This document shows positions 25,694-35,111 of a stretch of 64,000 bases of DNA, piece by piece (position 1 is the first letter of the stretch; each line of letters starts with the position of its first letter). Below the pieces are notes generated by a model. It did not search any database and was not told the origin of the DNA. It worked only from the letters and a program-made list of their open reading frames with translations. The translations under genes were made by a program, and so were the position numbers. This DNA is from Sulfotelmatobacter sp963723135 (GTDB lineage: Bacteria > Acidobacteriota > Terriglobia > Terriglobales > Acidobacteriaceae): contig CAVRPN010000004.1 in assembly GCA_963723135.1 (NCBI GenBank), forward strand, positions 1 to 64,000, given 5' to 3'.

Positions 25694-27622
25694 TTATCCA
25701 ACCTTCAAAAACAAGGCTGTGAGCGGCGGCAGCGTAAGTTTCAGAGAATAGGGCCGGCCGTGCGCTGGCTCAGGCTCGGCATAAACTCCACCCAGGTTGC
25801 CCATACCGGTGCCGCCGTATTCATAAGCGTTGCTGTTCAGTAATTCGCGCCAGTAGCCCGGGTGGGGGACGCCGACCCGGTAGCCCAGACGGGGGATCGG
25901 CGTGAAGTTGCACACCACGAGCACGGTGTCCTGCGGCGATTCGCTTTTGCGCAACAGAGAGATGGTGCTGGTGGCGCTGTCGTTGCAGTCCACCCACTCG
26001 AAGCCGGCGGGATTGGCGTCGAGCACGTGCATGGCAGGTTCGTTGCGGTAGAGGCGGTTCAACTGCTCCATCCAGACTTGCATCCCGCGGTGGTACTGGT
26101 ACTGCAGCACGTGCCATTCCAGGCTGGTATCGTGGGCCCATTCGCGCACCTGGCCGAACTCGCCGCCCATGAACAGCAGTTTCTTTCCCGATTGCGCGTA
26201 CATATAGCCAAACAGGAGCCGCAGGTTGGCGAAGCGCTGCCACTCATCCCCCGCCATTTTGCCGATCAGCGACCCTTTGCCGTGCACTACTTCATCGTGC
26301 GAAAGAGGTAGCACGAAATTCTCATGAAACGAATAGAGCATACGGAAGGTGAGTTGATTGTGGTGGAACTTGCGATGGATGGGATCATGCTGAAAATACT
26401 GCAGCGTGTCGTGCATCCATCCCATGTCCCACTTCAAACCAAAGCCAAGTCCGCCTAGGTAGACGGGCTTCGAAACCATCGGCCAGGAAGTGGATTCTTC
26501 CGCCGTGGTCTGAATGTCGGGATGCTCTTTGTAGACTTCCTGATTGAAGCGGCGGAGGAAGTCGATGGCTTCGAGATTCTCGCGGCCGCCGTATTTGTTG
26601 GGAATCCACTCGCCCTGCTTGCGGGAATAGTCGAGGTAAAGCATGGAAGCCACGGCATCCACGCGCAGTCCGTCGATGTGATACTTGTCGAGCCAGAACA
26701 TGGCGCTCGACATCAGGAAGCTCCGGACCTCGGCGCGTCCGTAATTGAAAATGTGTGTCTTCCAGTCAGGATGGAAGCCCTGGCGCGAATCGGCATGTTC
26801 ATAGAGGTGCGTGCCGTCGAAATAGGCCAGACCGTGGGCGTCGGACGGGAAATGGGACGGCACCCAGTCGAGAATCACACCGATGCCGTGCTGGTGCAGA
26901 TAATCCACCAGGTACATGAAGTCCTGCGGCGTGCCGTAGCGCGCGGTGGGGGCGAAGTATCCCGTGGTCTGATAGCCCCAGGAACCGTAGAAAGGGTGCT
27001 CCATGACGGGCAGAAATTCCACGTGGGTGAAGCCCATCTGTGCGACGTATTCGGCGAGGCGGGGAGCGGTCTCGCGATAGGTGAGCGGACGGTTGTGCTC
27101 CTCCGGCACGCGCATCCACGAACCCAGATGCACCTCATAAATGGCCTGCGGCGCGCGTAAGGAATTGCGGGCAGCACGTTTTTCCATCCATTCGCGATCA
27201 CTCCACTCGTAGCCCAGGTCCCACACCACAGAGGCGGTACGCGGAGGTTTTTCGTGAAGCAGGCCCACCGGGTCGGCCTTGTCGACGCAATAGCCGTGAC
27301 GCCGCGATTCGATGTGAAACTTGTAGAGCGCACCGCGGGTGACGCCGGGGATGAACCCCTCCCAAATGCCGGAAGCGCCGCGCGGTTGCAGCAGATGCGC
27401 ATTGGAGTCCCAGTTGTTAAAGCTGCCGATCACGGAAACCGAGCGCGCATTCGGAGCCCAGACCCCAAAGATGGCACCGGGTTGGCCGTCGCGTGTGATC
27501 AAATGCGCGCCCATTTGGTCGTAGATGCGGTAGTGGCTGCCCTCGTTGAAGAGGTGGAGGTCCTGGTCGGAGAGCAGGCTTGGGGGGGCGGGGGTAGCGG
27601 CGGGTGTGGAAGACTCGGGCAT
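25694..27622 (-). CDS. glgB: 1,4-alpha-glucan branching enzyme
   Basis: GH13 enzyme of 642 residues that forms alpha-1,6 branches in glycogen. The N-terminal CBM48 (about 30-120) has FGVWAPNARSVSVIGSFNNW. In the barrel, MGFTHVEFLPVMEHPFYGSW, ILDWVPSHFPSDAHGL, the nucleophile Asp in HIDGLRVDAVASMLYLDYSR, the acid/base Glu in IQTTAEESTSWPMVSKP and the third Asp in FVLPLSHDEVVHGKGSLIGK are all present. It lacks the extra N1 domain of the 728-residue E. coli enzyme, as in other short GlgBs. It is divergent from a GH57 gene with 163 bases between, which suggests a shared alpha-glucan function. No other glg gene is in view. Confidence 0.95.
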   Translation of the reverse strand: MPESSTPAATPAPPSLLSDQDLHLFNEGSHYRIYDQMGAHLITRDGQPGAIFGVWAPNARSVSVIGSFNNWDSNAHLLQPRGASGIWEGFIPGVTRGALYKFHIESRRHGYCVDKADPVGLLHEKPPRTASVVWDLGYEWSDREWMEKRAARNSLRAPQAIYEVHLGSWMRVPEEHNRPLTYRETAPRLAEYVAQMGFTHVEFLPVMEHPFYGSWGYQTTGYFAPTARYGTPQDFMYLVDYLHQHGIGVILDWVPSHFPSDAHGLAYFDGTHLYEHADSRQGFHPDWKTHIFNYGRAEVRSFLMSSAMFWLDKYHIDGLRVDAVASMLYLDYSRKQGEWIPNKYGGRENLEAIDFLRRFNQEVYKEHPDIQTTAEESTSWPMVSKPVYLGGLGFGLKWDMGWMHDTLQYFQHDPIHRKFHHNQLTFRMLYSFHENFVLPLSHDEVVHGKGSLIGKMAGDEWQRFANLRLLFGYMYAQSGKKLLFMGGEFGQVREWAHDTSLEWHVLQYQYHRGMQVWMEQLNRLYRNEPAMHVLDANPAGFEWVDCNDSATSTISLLRKSESPQDTVLVVCNFTPIPRLGYRVGVPHPGYWRELLNSNAYEYGGTGMGNLGGVYAEPEPAHGRPYSLKLTLPPLTALFLKVG

Positions 27623-27785
27623 TTTCCGAGTTTCTAGTGTACCGGAAGAGGGCAGGGTCTTAGTACGAATGAATCGCTTTGTGAAGGTCGAAGGTCAGTT
27701 TGGAGCACGGTCAGGCGCGTCTAAGTCTCCGCCCTTCGGTGCGGCGTAGGATCGAATCTGCCATGCTAGACTGAACTTTCCAGCC

Positions 27786-30056
27786 ATGCCGGTCCTCCGC
27801 TTGATTCTTCTCTGGCATCAGCACCAGCCCTTTTACAAGGATTTGGTCACGGGCGAGTACCGCCTGCCCTGGGTGCGTCTGCATGCGCTGAAAGATTATT
27901 ACGGCATGGTGAAGGTGCTGGATGAGTTTCCCACCGTTCACCAGAATTTCAATCTGGTGCCGTCGCTGATCACGCAAATCCAGGATTATGTCGCGGGGAC
28001 GGCGCAGGATCCATTTCTTAACGTAGCGGCGCAACCAGCCCAAGATCTGACCCAACAAGAGAGGCAGTTCGCGCTACGGTATTTGTTCCAGGCGAACCCA
28101 GTGAACTTGATCGGCCGCTACCCGCGGTATCAGGAGTTGCGCGAGCGATTTCGCGAGCACGGCGATTCACCCGAACGCGCGGAGAAATACTTTCGGTCGC
28201 AAGACTTCACCGACCTGCAAGCCGTGTCCCAGATTGCGTGGTTTGACGAGTTCTTTCTGGAAGATAAAGATGTTGCCGCGCTGGTGCACAAGGGTCGCAA
28301 CTATTCTCTGGAAGATCAGAAGTTTGTGATTGCGCGCCAAAGGGATCTGCTGGGCAAGGTTTTGCCAGCCTATGCCGAGGCCGCGAAGAAGGGGTCGGTG
28401 GAAATTTCGGCCACCCCGTTCTATCACCCTATTCTTCCCCTGGTCTGCGATACGAACGCCGGGGGGGCATCGTCGCCCGGATTGCCCTTGCCGCAGAATC
28501 GCTACCGGCATCCTGAAGACGCGCGCGAGCAACTGCTGCGCGCCCTCGATCTCCATGAAAAGGTGTTTGGGGTACGGCCCAAGGGAGTTTGGCCGTCGGA
28601 AGGCAGCGTTTCGGAGGAAGTTCTGGCCATTGCCCACAGCCTAGGTATTCAGTGGATGGCAACCGACGAAGGCGTGCTCGGGCGCAGCACAGGAGTGTTT
28701 TTCGCGCGCGATGGCAACGGCCGCCTGCCGGCTGAGCTGGCCGGGCGGCTCTACAACATTCATCGCTATGAAAACGGCCAGACCGCGATGCACCTGGTCT
28801 TCCGCGACCACACTCTTTCGGACCTGATCGGGTTTGTCTACTCGGGGATGCCCGCTGCGGAGGCTGCGAGCCATCTCCTGCGCAACATTAAAGAATCCGC
28901 CCAACCGCTCCTGGCGCAAGGCCGGGATGCAGTCGTGAGTATCATCCTGGACGGCGAGAATGCATGGGAGTACTACCCGCAATCGGGACGAGAATTTCTG
29001 CGGCGATTTTACGATGCGTTGCAGCGGGAGCCGGGAGTCGAGGCAGTGACTATTTCCGAGGCGATTGCGCGCCACCAGAGTTTTGGCAAACTACCGTCGC
29101 TGGTTCCGGGCTCGTGGATCAATGCAAATTTCAACGTGTGGATCGGATCTCCGGAGGACAACCGCGCCTGGGACTACCTGCACCATGCGCGCGAATTCTA
29201 CGCGCAGAACGCGGCGCGCGCCGATGAGGAAGGGCGCAAGCTGGCGTTTGAAGAGATCCTGGTCGCCGAGGGCAGCGACTGGAACTGGTGGTACGGGCCG
29301 GAGCACCACTCGGCCAACGATCCAGACTTCGACGAGCTTTACCGCAAGCATCTTTCCAATGTGTATCAGGCGCTGGGCTCTCCTCCGCCGGATTATCTGG
29401 CGCATCCCATCACCGGAGGGGAAGTGCGTCCTGCATTCGCCCCGCAGACCGCCTACATTCATCCGCGGATTACGGGTGACAAGATTCGCTACTTCGAATG
29501 GCTGGGCGCGGCTATATTCACGGCCGATCAACGCGCCAGCGCCATGCATGGCAAGCAGTTTCTGCTGGACTCGGTGTATGCCGGGATCGACAGCACCTTC
29601 GTGTACGGGCGGCTGGATTTTGCCGGCCCGGTGCCGGAGATTGAGTTTGAGTTGGTGGTGAACTTGGAATCGTGGGCCGCGGGCGAGACGCGTCCGCGGC
29701 GAGCGCTGCGCCTGGACGCGAAGGTGCAAGAGCGGAAGCTCGTGAGCTGGAAGTTGGACGGCCGGGACGAGGAACGGCCGGCTCCGCCCTCGAATAATGA
29801 GGAGACGGCGAAAATCGCGTTGCTCCGCAACTTCGAGTTTCGGCTGCCGCTGGCGTGGATGTTGGCAGTGCCGCCTAATGGGGCACCCAGCGGAGCGGGC
29901 AGCGGGAAACCGGTCGCGCAGGGTCTTGCACCCGCCAGCAAATTGCGGCTGCGCTTCAGCTTGTGGCACGGTGGCCTGCCAGCAGATGCTCTGCCGCTGG
30001 AAGGCTGGATCGAGTTGCTGCTGCTGAGTGAAGGGGAGTTGCGGTCGGGAGCGTAA
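27786..30056 (+). CDS. Glycoside hydrolase family 57 protein
   Basis: 756-residue GH57 enzyme; the family contains alpha-amylases, amylopullulanases, 4-alpha-glucanotransferases and branching enzymes that work on alpha-glucans with retention. The start VLRLILLWHQHQPFYKD is conserved motif 1. GVWPSEGSVSEEVLAIAHSL (about 260-280) holds the nucleophile Glu region, then WMATDEGVLGRS, and SIILDGENAWEYYPQSG (about 380-395) holds the acid/base Asp. SDWNWWYGPEHHSAND (about 500) is typical of the long members. The C-terminal 200 residues are a beta-rich domain. The subfamily activity is not decidable by eye. Pairing with glgB points to glycogen breakdown or remodelling. No signal peptide, so cytosolic. 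Confidence 0.88.
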   Translation: MPVLRLILLWHQHQPFYKDLVTGEYRLPWVRLHALKDYYGMVKVLDEFPTVHQNFNLVPSLITQIQDYVAGTAQDPFLNVAAQPAQDLTQQERQFALRYLFQANPVNLIGRYPRYQELRERFREHGDSPERAEKYFRSQDFTDLQAVSQIAWFDEFFLEDKDVAALVHKGRNYSLEDQKFVIARQRDLLGKVLPAYAEAAKKGSVEISATPFYHPILPLVCDTNAGGASSPGLPLPQNRYRHPEDAREQLLRALDLHEKVFGVRPKGVWPSEGSVSEEVLAIAHSLGIQWMATDEGVLGRSTGVFFARDGNGRLPAELAGRLYNIHRYENGQTAMHLVFRDHTLSDLIGFVYSGMPAAEAASHLLRNIKESAQPLLAQGRDAVVSIILDGENAWEYYPQSGREFLRRFYDALQREPGVEAVTISEAIARHQSFGKLPSLVPGSWINANFNVWIGSPEDNRAWDYLHHAREFYAQNAARADEEGRKLAFEEILVAEGSDWNWWYGPEHHSANDPDFDELYRKHLSNVYQALGSPPPDYLAHPITGGEVRPAFAPQTAYIHPRITGDKIRYFEWLGAAIFTADQRASAMHGKQFLLDSVYAGIDSTFVYGRLDFAGPVPEIEFELVVNLESWAAGETRPRRALRLDAKVQERKLVSWKLDGRDEERPAPPSNNEETAKIALLRNFEFRLPLAWMLAVPPNGAPSGAGSGKPVAQGLAPASKLRLRFSLWHGGLPADALPLEGWIELLLLSEGELRSGA

Positions 30057-30111
30057 CTGCGCTTACGATTCCAAAAGAACAATTTCTTGAGAGCTCAGGT
30101 AGAAGTGTCAG

Positions 30112-30141
30112 CAAAAGAAAACCGGAGGCTGCCCTCCGGTT
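30112..30141 (-). terminator. Rho-independent terminator of the 30171 gene
   Basis: AACCGGAGG (30120-30128) pairs perfectly with CCTCCGGTT (30133-30141) around a 4-base loop. On the minus strand the stem is followed by TTTTCTTTT, giving a standard intrinsic terminator for the minus-strand gene just upstream. On the plus strand no T-run follows. Confidence 0.75.
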
Positions 30142-30170
30142 CTCGCTGTAGATTGCAGCATAGTCGGTTC

Positions 30171-30824
30171 TTACTGGCCGGTATTGGCGGCAGTAGTAGC
30201 CACGGCCGGAGCCGCAGTGACCGCCAGCGGACGGTTTAATTCCAGCGTCAACTCCGTGCCCGCCGGAAGAACCGCTGAGCGGTGTTTGCTGAGCCAATGA
30301 ACCGTGGTTGCGGTTCCGGCGACCGCTCCGCCGATCAGGACTCCCGGACCACCTCCGATCAGGCCACCGATCAACATTCCACCGGCAGCCCCGCCGCCCA
30401 CTTCCACCTGGTCCTTGCGGTCATGTCCTGAGCCCTTGAACTGACCCTCTTCATTGACGTCCGAGCCGCGCCCGAGGTTGGTATCGACCAGCGTGGCATC
30501 GAGAAAATAACGCTGCCCGGTGGGAAGAACCACCGCCTCGGGCAGGATGCCGATGGTCGGCTTGCCTGCGATGCGGCGCGGTTCGTTCACTTTGGTCACG
30601 CGCCCTTCCACAATGGCTCCCGCGGGTATTACCGTTTTGCCGTCCAGCATCACGTCCTGAGTTACCTGCGCCTGGAACGGGTCACCGGGTTTGTTGCTGA
30701 AAGTTGCGAGCGTCGTTTCCAGCTTGACCATCATCGCCGTGCCTGCAGGCACCGAAGAATTGCTCTGCGCGGCGAGCGTCGCTGCCAGCAGCAGGATACA
30801 GGGTAGAACCGACCACTTCTTCAT
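30171..30824 (-). CDS. Exported hypothetical protein with glycine-zipper segment
   Basis: 217 residues. It has a signal peptide (MKKWSVLPCILLLAATLAAQ), then a beta-rich domain with VPAGTAMMVKLETTLATFSN, DPFQAQVTQDVMLDGKTVIP and AGAIVEGRVTKV. This resembles the periplasmic barrel found in TrbI/VirB10-like and related acidobacterial proteins. A glycine-rich hydrophobic stretch (GGGAAGGMLIGGLIGGGPGV, about 142-161) can form a membrane hairpin or zipper. The C-terminus repeats the PAGTELTLELNRPL element. The function is unknown; an envelope role is inferred. GGAGG lies 5 bases upstream of the start, and an intrinsic terminator ends the transcript. Confidence 0.75.
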   Translation of the reverse strand: MKKWSVLPCILLLAATLAAQSNSSVPAGTAMMVKLETTLATFSNKPGDPFQAQVTQDVMLDGKTVIPAGAIVEGRVTKVNEPRRIAGKPTIGILPEAVVLPTGQRYFLDATLVDTNLGRGSDVNEEGQFKGSGHDRKDQVEVGGGAAGGMLIGGLIGGGPGVLIGGAVAGTATTVHWLSKHRSAVLPAGTELTLELNRPLAVTAAPAVATTAANTGQ

Positions 30825-30994
30825 TGCGCCTCCTGGATTTCCCGATCGTTATCTCTAGACTCTAGACCACGCGGAGAGGCGGCACAATACGCGCCGTGAA
30901 TGGGGAACCAGCGAAGGCAAGGCCGCTTTCGGCACGGCGAAATAGAGGGTTCCAGGCTGGGACACTGGGTGGGCGAAGTGCGAGGGGAGTCACG

Positions 30995-31022
30995 TTGGCG
31001 TTCATCTTGCATTCGATATAAT
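30995..31022 (+). promoter_or_regulatory. Putative sigma-70 promoter of eno-gpmI
   Basis: TTGGCG (30995-31000), 16 bases, then a perfect TATAAT (31017-31022). Transcription would start near 31029, giving a leader of about 70 bases before the enolase ATG. Confidence 0.65.
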
Positions 31023-31099
31023 CAAGGGTTTCGAGCCTGTTGCGGAGCGTGTTTGGTCATGCTCGGAGATTAAATTCATACCAAGAAAGTGAAATACAA

Positions 31100-32386
31100 A
31101 TGTCCAACATCATGAAAACTCATGCCAGACAAGTTCTGGATTCGCGCGGCAACCCCACGGTGGAGGCGGAAGTCAGTCTGGCCGATGGAAGCCGCGGCCG
31201 CGCCATCGTGCCCAGCGGGGCTTCCACGGGCGAGCATGAAGCCGTGGAACTTAGAGACGACGATCACAATCGTTTTCAGGGCAAAGGCGTGCTCAAAGCC
31301 GTGGAGAACGTGAACCGCGAGATCGCCGAAGCGGTGGCGAATTGGGATGCTTTCGACCAGCGCGGCCTTGACCGGAAGATGATCGAGCTGGACGGAACCG
31401 AAAACAAAAGTCGTCTGGGGGCGAACGCGATTCTGGCGGTATCGATGGCGGCAGCTCGGGCGGCCGCGGATTCCCTGAAAATTCCGCTCTACCGCTATCT
31501 CGGCGGGGCGGGAGCAAATACACTGCCCGTGCCCATGATGAACATCCTCAACGGCGGAGCGCACGCCGACAATAACGTCGACTTCCAGGAATTCATGGTA
31601 ATGCCGGTGGGCGCCCCTTCATTTTCGGAGGCGCTGCGCTGGGGCGTGGAAGTTTTCCATACGCTGAAAGGAGTGCTGAAAAAGCGCGGCTATAACACCG
31701 CTGTCGGCGACGAGGGCGGATTTGCTCCTTCGGTGAAGTCGAATGTGGAGGCAATCGAGGTTGTGCTCGAAGCCATTCAACAGGCCGGGTACAAGCCGGG
31801 AGAAGAGATCGCGATTGCTCTGGACCCTGCGGCCAGCGAGTTCTATCAGGATGGGAAGTACGTTTTCAAGAAGTCCGACAAATCGGCAAAGAGTTCCGAC
31901 GAAATGGTGCGTTTCTGGGCCAAGTGGGCGAACGATTATCCTATCGTTTCGCTGGAGGACGGCTTGTCCGAGGAAGACTGGGACGGCTGGCAGAATCTGA
32001 CCAAGGAGCTTGGAGGCAAGATTCAGCTTGTGGGTGATGATATTTTTGTCACCAACATCAGCTTTCTTCAAGAGGGTATCGACAAGAGGGTCGCGAACTC
32101 GATTCTGATCAAAGTGAATCAGATCGGCACGGTGAGCGAGACCCTGGATGCCATTGATCTGGCGCGGAGGAATGGATATACCTCGGTGATCTCGCACCGC
32201 TCTGGCGAAACGGAAGATACGTTCATTGCGGACCTCGCTGTAGCCACAGGCGCGGGACAGATCAAGACCGGATCGGCGTCGCGAACTGACCGCATCGCCA
32301 AGTACAACCAGCTACTGCGGATTGAAGAAGAGTTGGGGGATGGGGCGAGGTTTTTGGGAGTGAAGGCGTTGAACTACAAGGGCTGA
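31100..32386 (+). CDS. eno: Enolase
   Basis: Converts 2-phosphoglycerate to phosphoenolpyruvate in glycolysis. The protein has 428 residues, the normal length. Seen are ARQVLDSRGNPTVEAEV at the N-terminus, the mobile loop SGASTGEHEAVELRD, the MNILNGGAHADNNVDFQEFM block with the catalytic region, GDEGGFAPS, metal ligands in IALDPAASEFY, SLEDGLSEEDWDGW and VGDDIFVTN, the base Lys in SILIKVNQIGT, and the signature SHRSGETEDTFIADLAV. The start at 31100 is family-like; a longer frame from 31040 is not. gpmI follows after 37 bases, putting consecutive glycolytic steps in one operon. Confidence 0.98.
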   Translation: MSNIMKTHARQVLDSRGNPTVEAEVSLADGSRGRAIVPSGASTGEHEAVELRDDDHNRFQGKGVLKAVENVNREIAEAVANWDAFDQRGLDRKMIELDGTENKSRLGANAILAVSMAAARAAADSLKIPLYRYLGGAGANTLPVPMMNILNGGAHADNNVDFQEFMVMPVGAPSFSEALRWGVEVFHTLKGVLKKRGYNTAVGDEGGFAPSVKSNVEAIEVVLEAIQQAGYKPGEEIAIALDPAASEFYQDGKYVFKKSDKSAKSSDEMVRFWAKWANDYPIVSLEDGLSEEDWDGWQNLTKELGGKIQLVGDDIFVTNISFLQEGIDKRVANSILIKVNQIGTVSETLDAIDLARRNGYTSVISHRSGETEDTFIADLAVATGAGQIKTGSASRTDRIAKYNQLLRIEEELGDGARFLGVKALNYKG

Positions 32387-32423
32387 GCCGTTCCAGTGCC
32401 TCCGTGAGCTCCGTGGTGAAAAA

Positions 32424-34043
32424 ATGCCTAAACCCAAACCACTGATTCTGATCATCCTCGACGGCTGGGGATATCGCGCTGAGACCAAAGGCAATGCCAT
32501 CGCGCTGGCACGCAAGCCGACGTATGACCGGCTGCTGCGCGAGTACCCCAACACACTGATTCATACTAGCGGGCCGTTCGTCGGCCTCCCGGAAGGGCAG
32601 ATGGGCAATAGCGAGGTCGGCCACCTCAACATCGGCGCCGGCCGCATTGTGCACATGGACATCACCCGCATCGATCTCATGATCCAGAACGGCGAGTTCT
32701 TCTCGCATCCGGTACTGCTAACGGCGATGAAGCATGCACGCGTGGGCGAACGCAGATTGCATCTTTTCGGGCTGGTTTCCGACGGCGGAGTGCACTCGCA
32801 GCAGGCGCATCTTTACGCGCTGCTGAAAATGGCGAAGCAGAGTGGAGTGCAACGCGTCTTCGTGCACGCCTTCATGGATGGCCGCGACACGCTGCCCACC
32901 AACGGCGCCGGCTACCTCGAGCAACTGCAGCAGAAAATGCGAGAGTACAACTGCGGCCAAATTGCCACGGTAAACGGCCGTTACTACGCGATGGACCGCG
33001 ACCGGCGCTGGGAGCGCATCGCAAAGCCTTATAACGCGATGGTTTTAGGGGATGCTGAGGGAGGGAGATACTCCGATCCAGTACAGGGGATGAAAGATTC
33101 CTACAACAAAGGCGTGACCGACGAATTCGTGATTCCGTTCGTAGTGACCGGGAGCGCGGGCGAGGGCGCCCGCGCCACATCGACTATTCGCGACGAGGAT
33201 TCCTGCATTTGCTTCAACTTCCGCGCCGACCGCGTGCGGCAGATCACGCGCGCCCTGGCGCGCAACAGCGGGCTAAATGAAAAAGGCGGGAGCGACCTGC
33301 CGGGTGCTGCGGATCTCGACACGACCATCCCGCGTGAGCGGGTGCCGACGAATCTGCACTACGTCTGTATGACCCGCTACGATAAGAACTTCGCCTTGCC
33401 GGTGGTGATTCCGCCGGAATCGATGGCCAACATTCTGGCCAACGTCATGAGTGGCCTGAACATGCGCAACTTGCGCGTGGCTGAGACCGAGAAGTACGCG
33501 CACGTGACGTACTTCTTTAACGGCGGGGTGGAACAGCCTTTCCCCGGCGAAGATCGTGTGCTGGTGCCTTCCCCTAAGGTCGCGACCTATGACTTGAAGC
33601 CAGAGATGAGCGCGGCCGGCATCGCTGACGCAGTGGTTAAGGCGACTGAAGAAGGTACATTTGACGTGATCATCGTGAACTTCGCCAATGCTGACATGGT
33701 GGGGCACTCGGGGAAAATTGAGCCTACCATCAAGGCAGTGGAGACGGTGGATGCTTGCCTCGCCCGCATTGAATCGGCGGTGCGGGCCAAAGGCGGCGCT
33801 GTGCTGATCACCGCCGATCACGGCAACGCCGAGATGATGATCGATCCCGCGACTGGCGGGCCGCACACTGCGCACACGACCAACCCCGTACCGTTCATTG
33901 TTGTGGCGGATAATACAAGGCAGTTCACCCTCAAACCGAACGGTTCGCTGCGGGACATCTCGCCCACCCTGCTGGGCATGCTTGGCATCGATGAGCCGAA
34001 AGAAATGACGGGATACGATTTGCGAATAACGAAGGCCATCTGA
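32424..34043 (+). CDS. gpmI: 2,3-bisphosphoglycerate-independent phosphoglycerate mutase
   Basis: Interconverts 3- and 2-phosphoglycerate using two metal ions and a phosphoserine. 539 residues. The phosphatase fold begins LILIILDGWGYRAETKGNAI. The serine nucleophile lies in GLPEGQMGNSEVGHLNIGAG, and the transferase domain (about 85-320) has HAFMDGRDTLPTNG and GRYYAMDRDRRWERIAKPY. The C-terminal metal ligands are in IIVNFANADMVGHSGK and ITADHGNAEMM. The end (RDISPTLLGMLGIDEPKEMT) is complete. It is downstream of eno in the same direction and 31 bases before a 2-hydroxyacid dehydrogenase, so three genes may be cotranscribed. Confidence 0.97.
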   Translation: MPKPKPLILIILDGWGYRAETKGNAIALARKPTYDRLLREYPNTLIHTSGPFVGLPEGQMGNSEVGHLNIGAGRIVHMDITRIDLMIQNGEFFSHPVLLTAMKHARVGERRLHLFGLVSDGGVHSQQAHLYALLKMAKQSGVQRVFVHAFMDGRDTLPTNGAGYLEQLQQKMREYNCGQIATVNGRYYAMDRDRRWERIAKPYNAMVLGDAEGGRYSDPVQGMKDSYNKGVTDEFVIPFVVTGSAGEGARATSTIRDEDSCICFNFRADRVRQITRALARNSGLNEKGGSDLPGAADLDTTIPRERVPTNLHYVCMTRYDKNFALPVVIPPESMANILANVMSGLNMRNLRVAETEKYAHVTYFFNGGVEQPFPGEDRVLVPSPKVATYDLKPEMSAAGIADAVVKATEEGTFDVIIVNFANADMVGHSGKIEPTIKAVETVDACLARIESAVRAKGGAVLITADHGNAEMMIDPATGGPHTAHTTNPVPFIVVADNTRQFTLKPNGSLRDISPTLLGMLGIDEPKEMTGYDLRITKAI

Positions 34044-34074
34044 CCGATGGCTGCCCTGACCTCGTGATCGTCCG

Positions 34075-35061
34075 ATGAAGCTGCTGATCGTCATTCACCA
34101 CCGCTTTGACCTGTGGAACGTCCCCGACTGGTTTCAGCCAGAACTGCAGCAGCAGTTCCCGGCGCTCGAAATCGTCCACCGCACACACTACAACGGAATT
34201 GAGAAATATCTCGACGATGCCGAGGTCATCTTCACCATTTCTCTTCGACCGGAGCAGTTTGCCGCAGCGCGCAGCCTCCGTTGGATCCACACGCCAACCG
34301 CCGCCGTTCATCAGTTTCTGTTCCCGGAGTTGATCAAAAGCGACGTCGTCTTAACGAATGCCCGCGAAGTGCACGGCCCGGTGGTCGCCGAGCACGTGAT
34401 AGCGCTGATTCTTGCGCTAGCCAAGAAAATCCCTCAGGCGGTCCGGCTGCAGGAAAAACGGAAGTGGGGACAGGACGCAATCTGGGGGGCTGGTCCGCGC
34501 CCCCGCGAGATCGCAGGCGCGACGTTGGGGCTGATCGGTCTGGGCAGCATCGGGCGGACGGTTGCGGGTGCGGCCGCCGCTCTCGGCATGCGGGTTATCG
34601 CAGTACGGGAACATGTGGAGAGAGCTAAGCCGGAGAGTGTGTTGGAGGTTTTTGCGCTAAATCAGCTTGACGAACTCCTCGTGCAATCTGATTTCGTGGT
34701 GATTGCTGCGCCGCTGACTGCCGCTACTCGTGGACTCATAAACGCCGCCCGTCTCGCCGCCATGAAGCCCGACGCCTATCTGGTGAACATAGGCCGCGGC
34801 CCGCAAGTCGACGAGGCTGCCCTCGCCGATGCGCTTCGCGGCAGAAAAATCGCCGGCGCTGCCCTCGATGTCTTTGAGCAGGAGCCACTACCGCCAGAAT
34901 CACCTCTGTGGGAGCTCGATAACCTTCTGATTACGCCGCATACAGCTGGTCTCAGCGAGAAGCTCTGGCGTCGCCACTACGAGCTTTTCTCCGAGAATCT
35001 GCGCCGCTATGTGGCAGGTGAGTCTCTGTTATTCGCCGTGGACAAACAGAAGGGTTATTAG
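34075..35061 (+). CDS. D-2-hydroxyacid dehydrogenase (NAD-dependent)
   Basis: 328 residues of the D-isomer-specific 2-hydroxyacid dehydrogenase family. The substrate domain has TPTAAVHQFLFPEL and EVHGPVVAEHVIALILALAK. The NAD fold is ATLGLIGLGSIGRTVAGAAA (about 145-165). Catalytic residues fit Arg and Glu in LVNIGRGPQVDEAALADALR and GAALDVFEQEPLPPESPLWE, and His in LLITPHTAGLSEKLW. The hydroxy/oxo acid is not known. Glyoxylate/hydroxypyruvate reductase or a phosphoglycerate-dehydrogenase-like role would fit its place after eno-gpmI, but it lacks the ACT domain of SerA. Confidence 0.9.
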   Translation: MKLLIVIHHRFDLWNVPDWFQPELQQQFPALEIVHRTHYNGIEKYLDDAEVIFTISLRPEQFAAARSLRWIHTPTAAVHQFLFPELIKSDVVLTNAREVHGPVVAEHVIALILALAKKIPQAVRLQEKRKWGQDAIWGAGPRPREIAGATLGLIGLGSIGRTVAGAAAALGMRVIAVREHVERAKPESVLEVFALNQLDELLVQSDFVVIAAPLTAATRGLINAARLAAMKPDAYLVNIGRGPQVDEAALADALRGRKIAGAALDVFEQEPLPPESPLWELDNLLITPHTAGLSEKLWRRHYELFSENLRRYVAGESLLFAVDKQKGY

Positions 35062-35111
35062 CGGCTTCGTGCTACAGTTTTCTCGACGGCAATTCGGTCG
35101 GCCTCGAACCC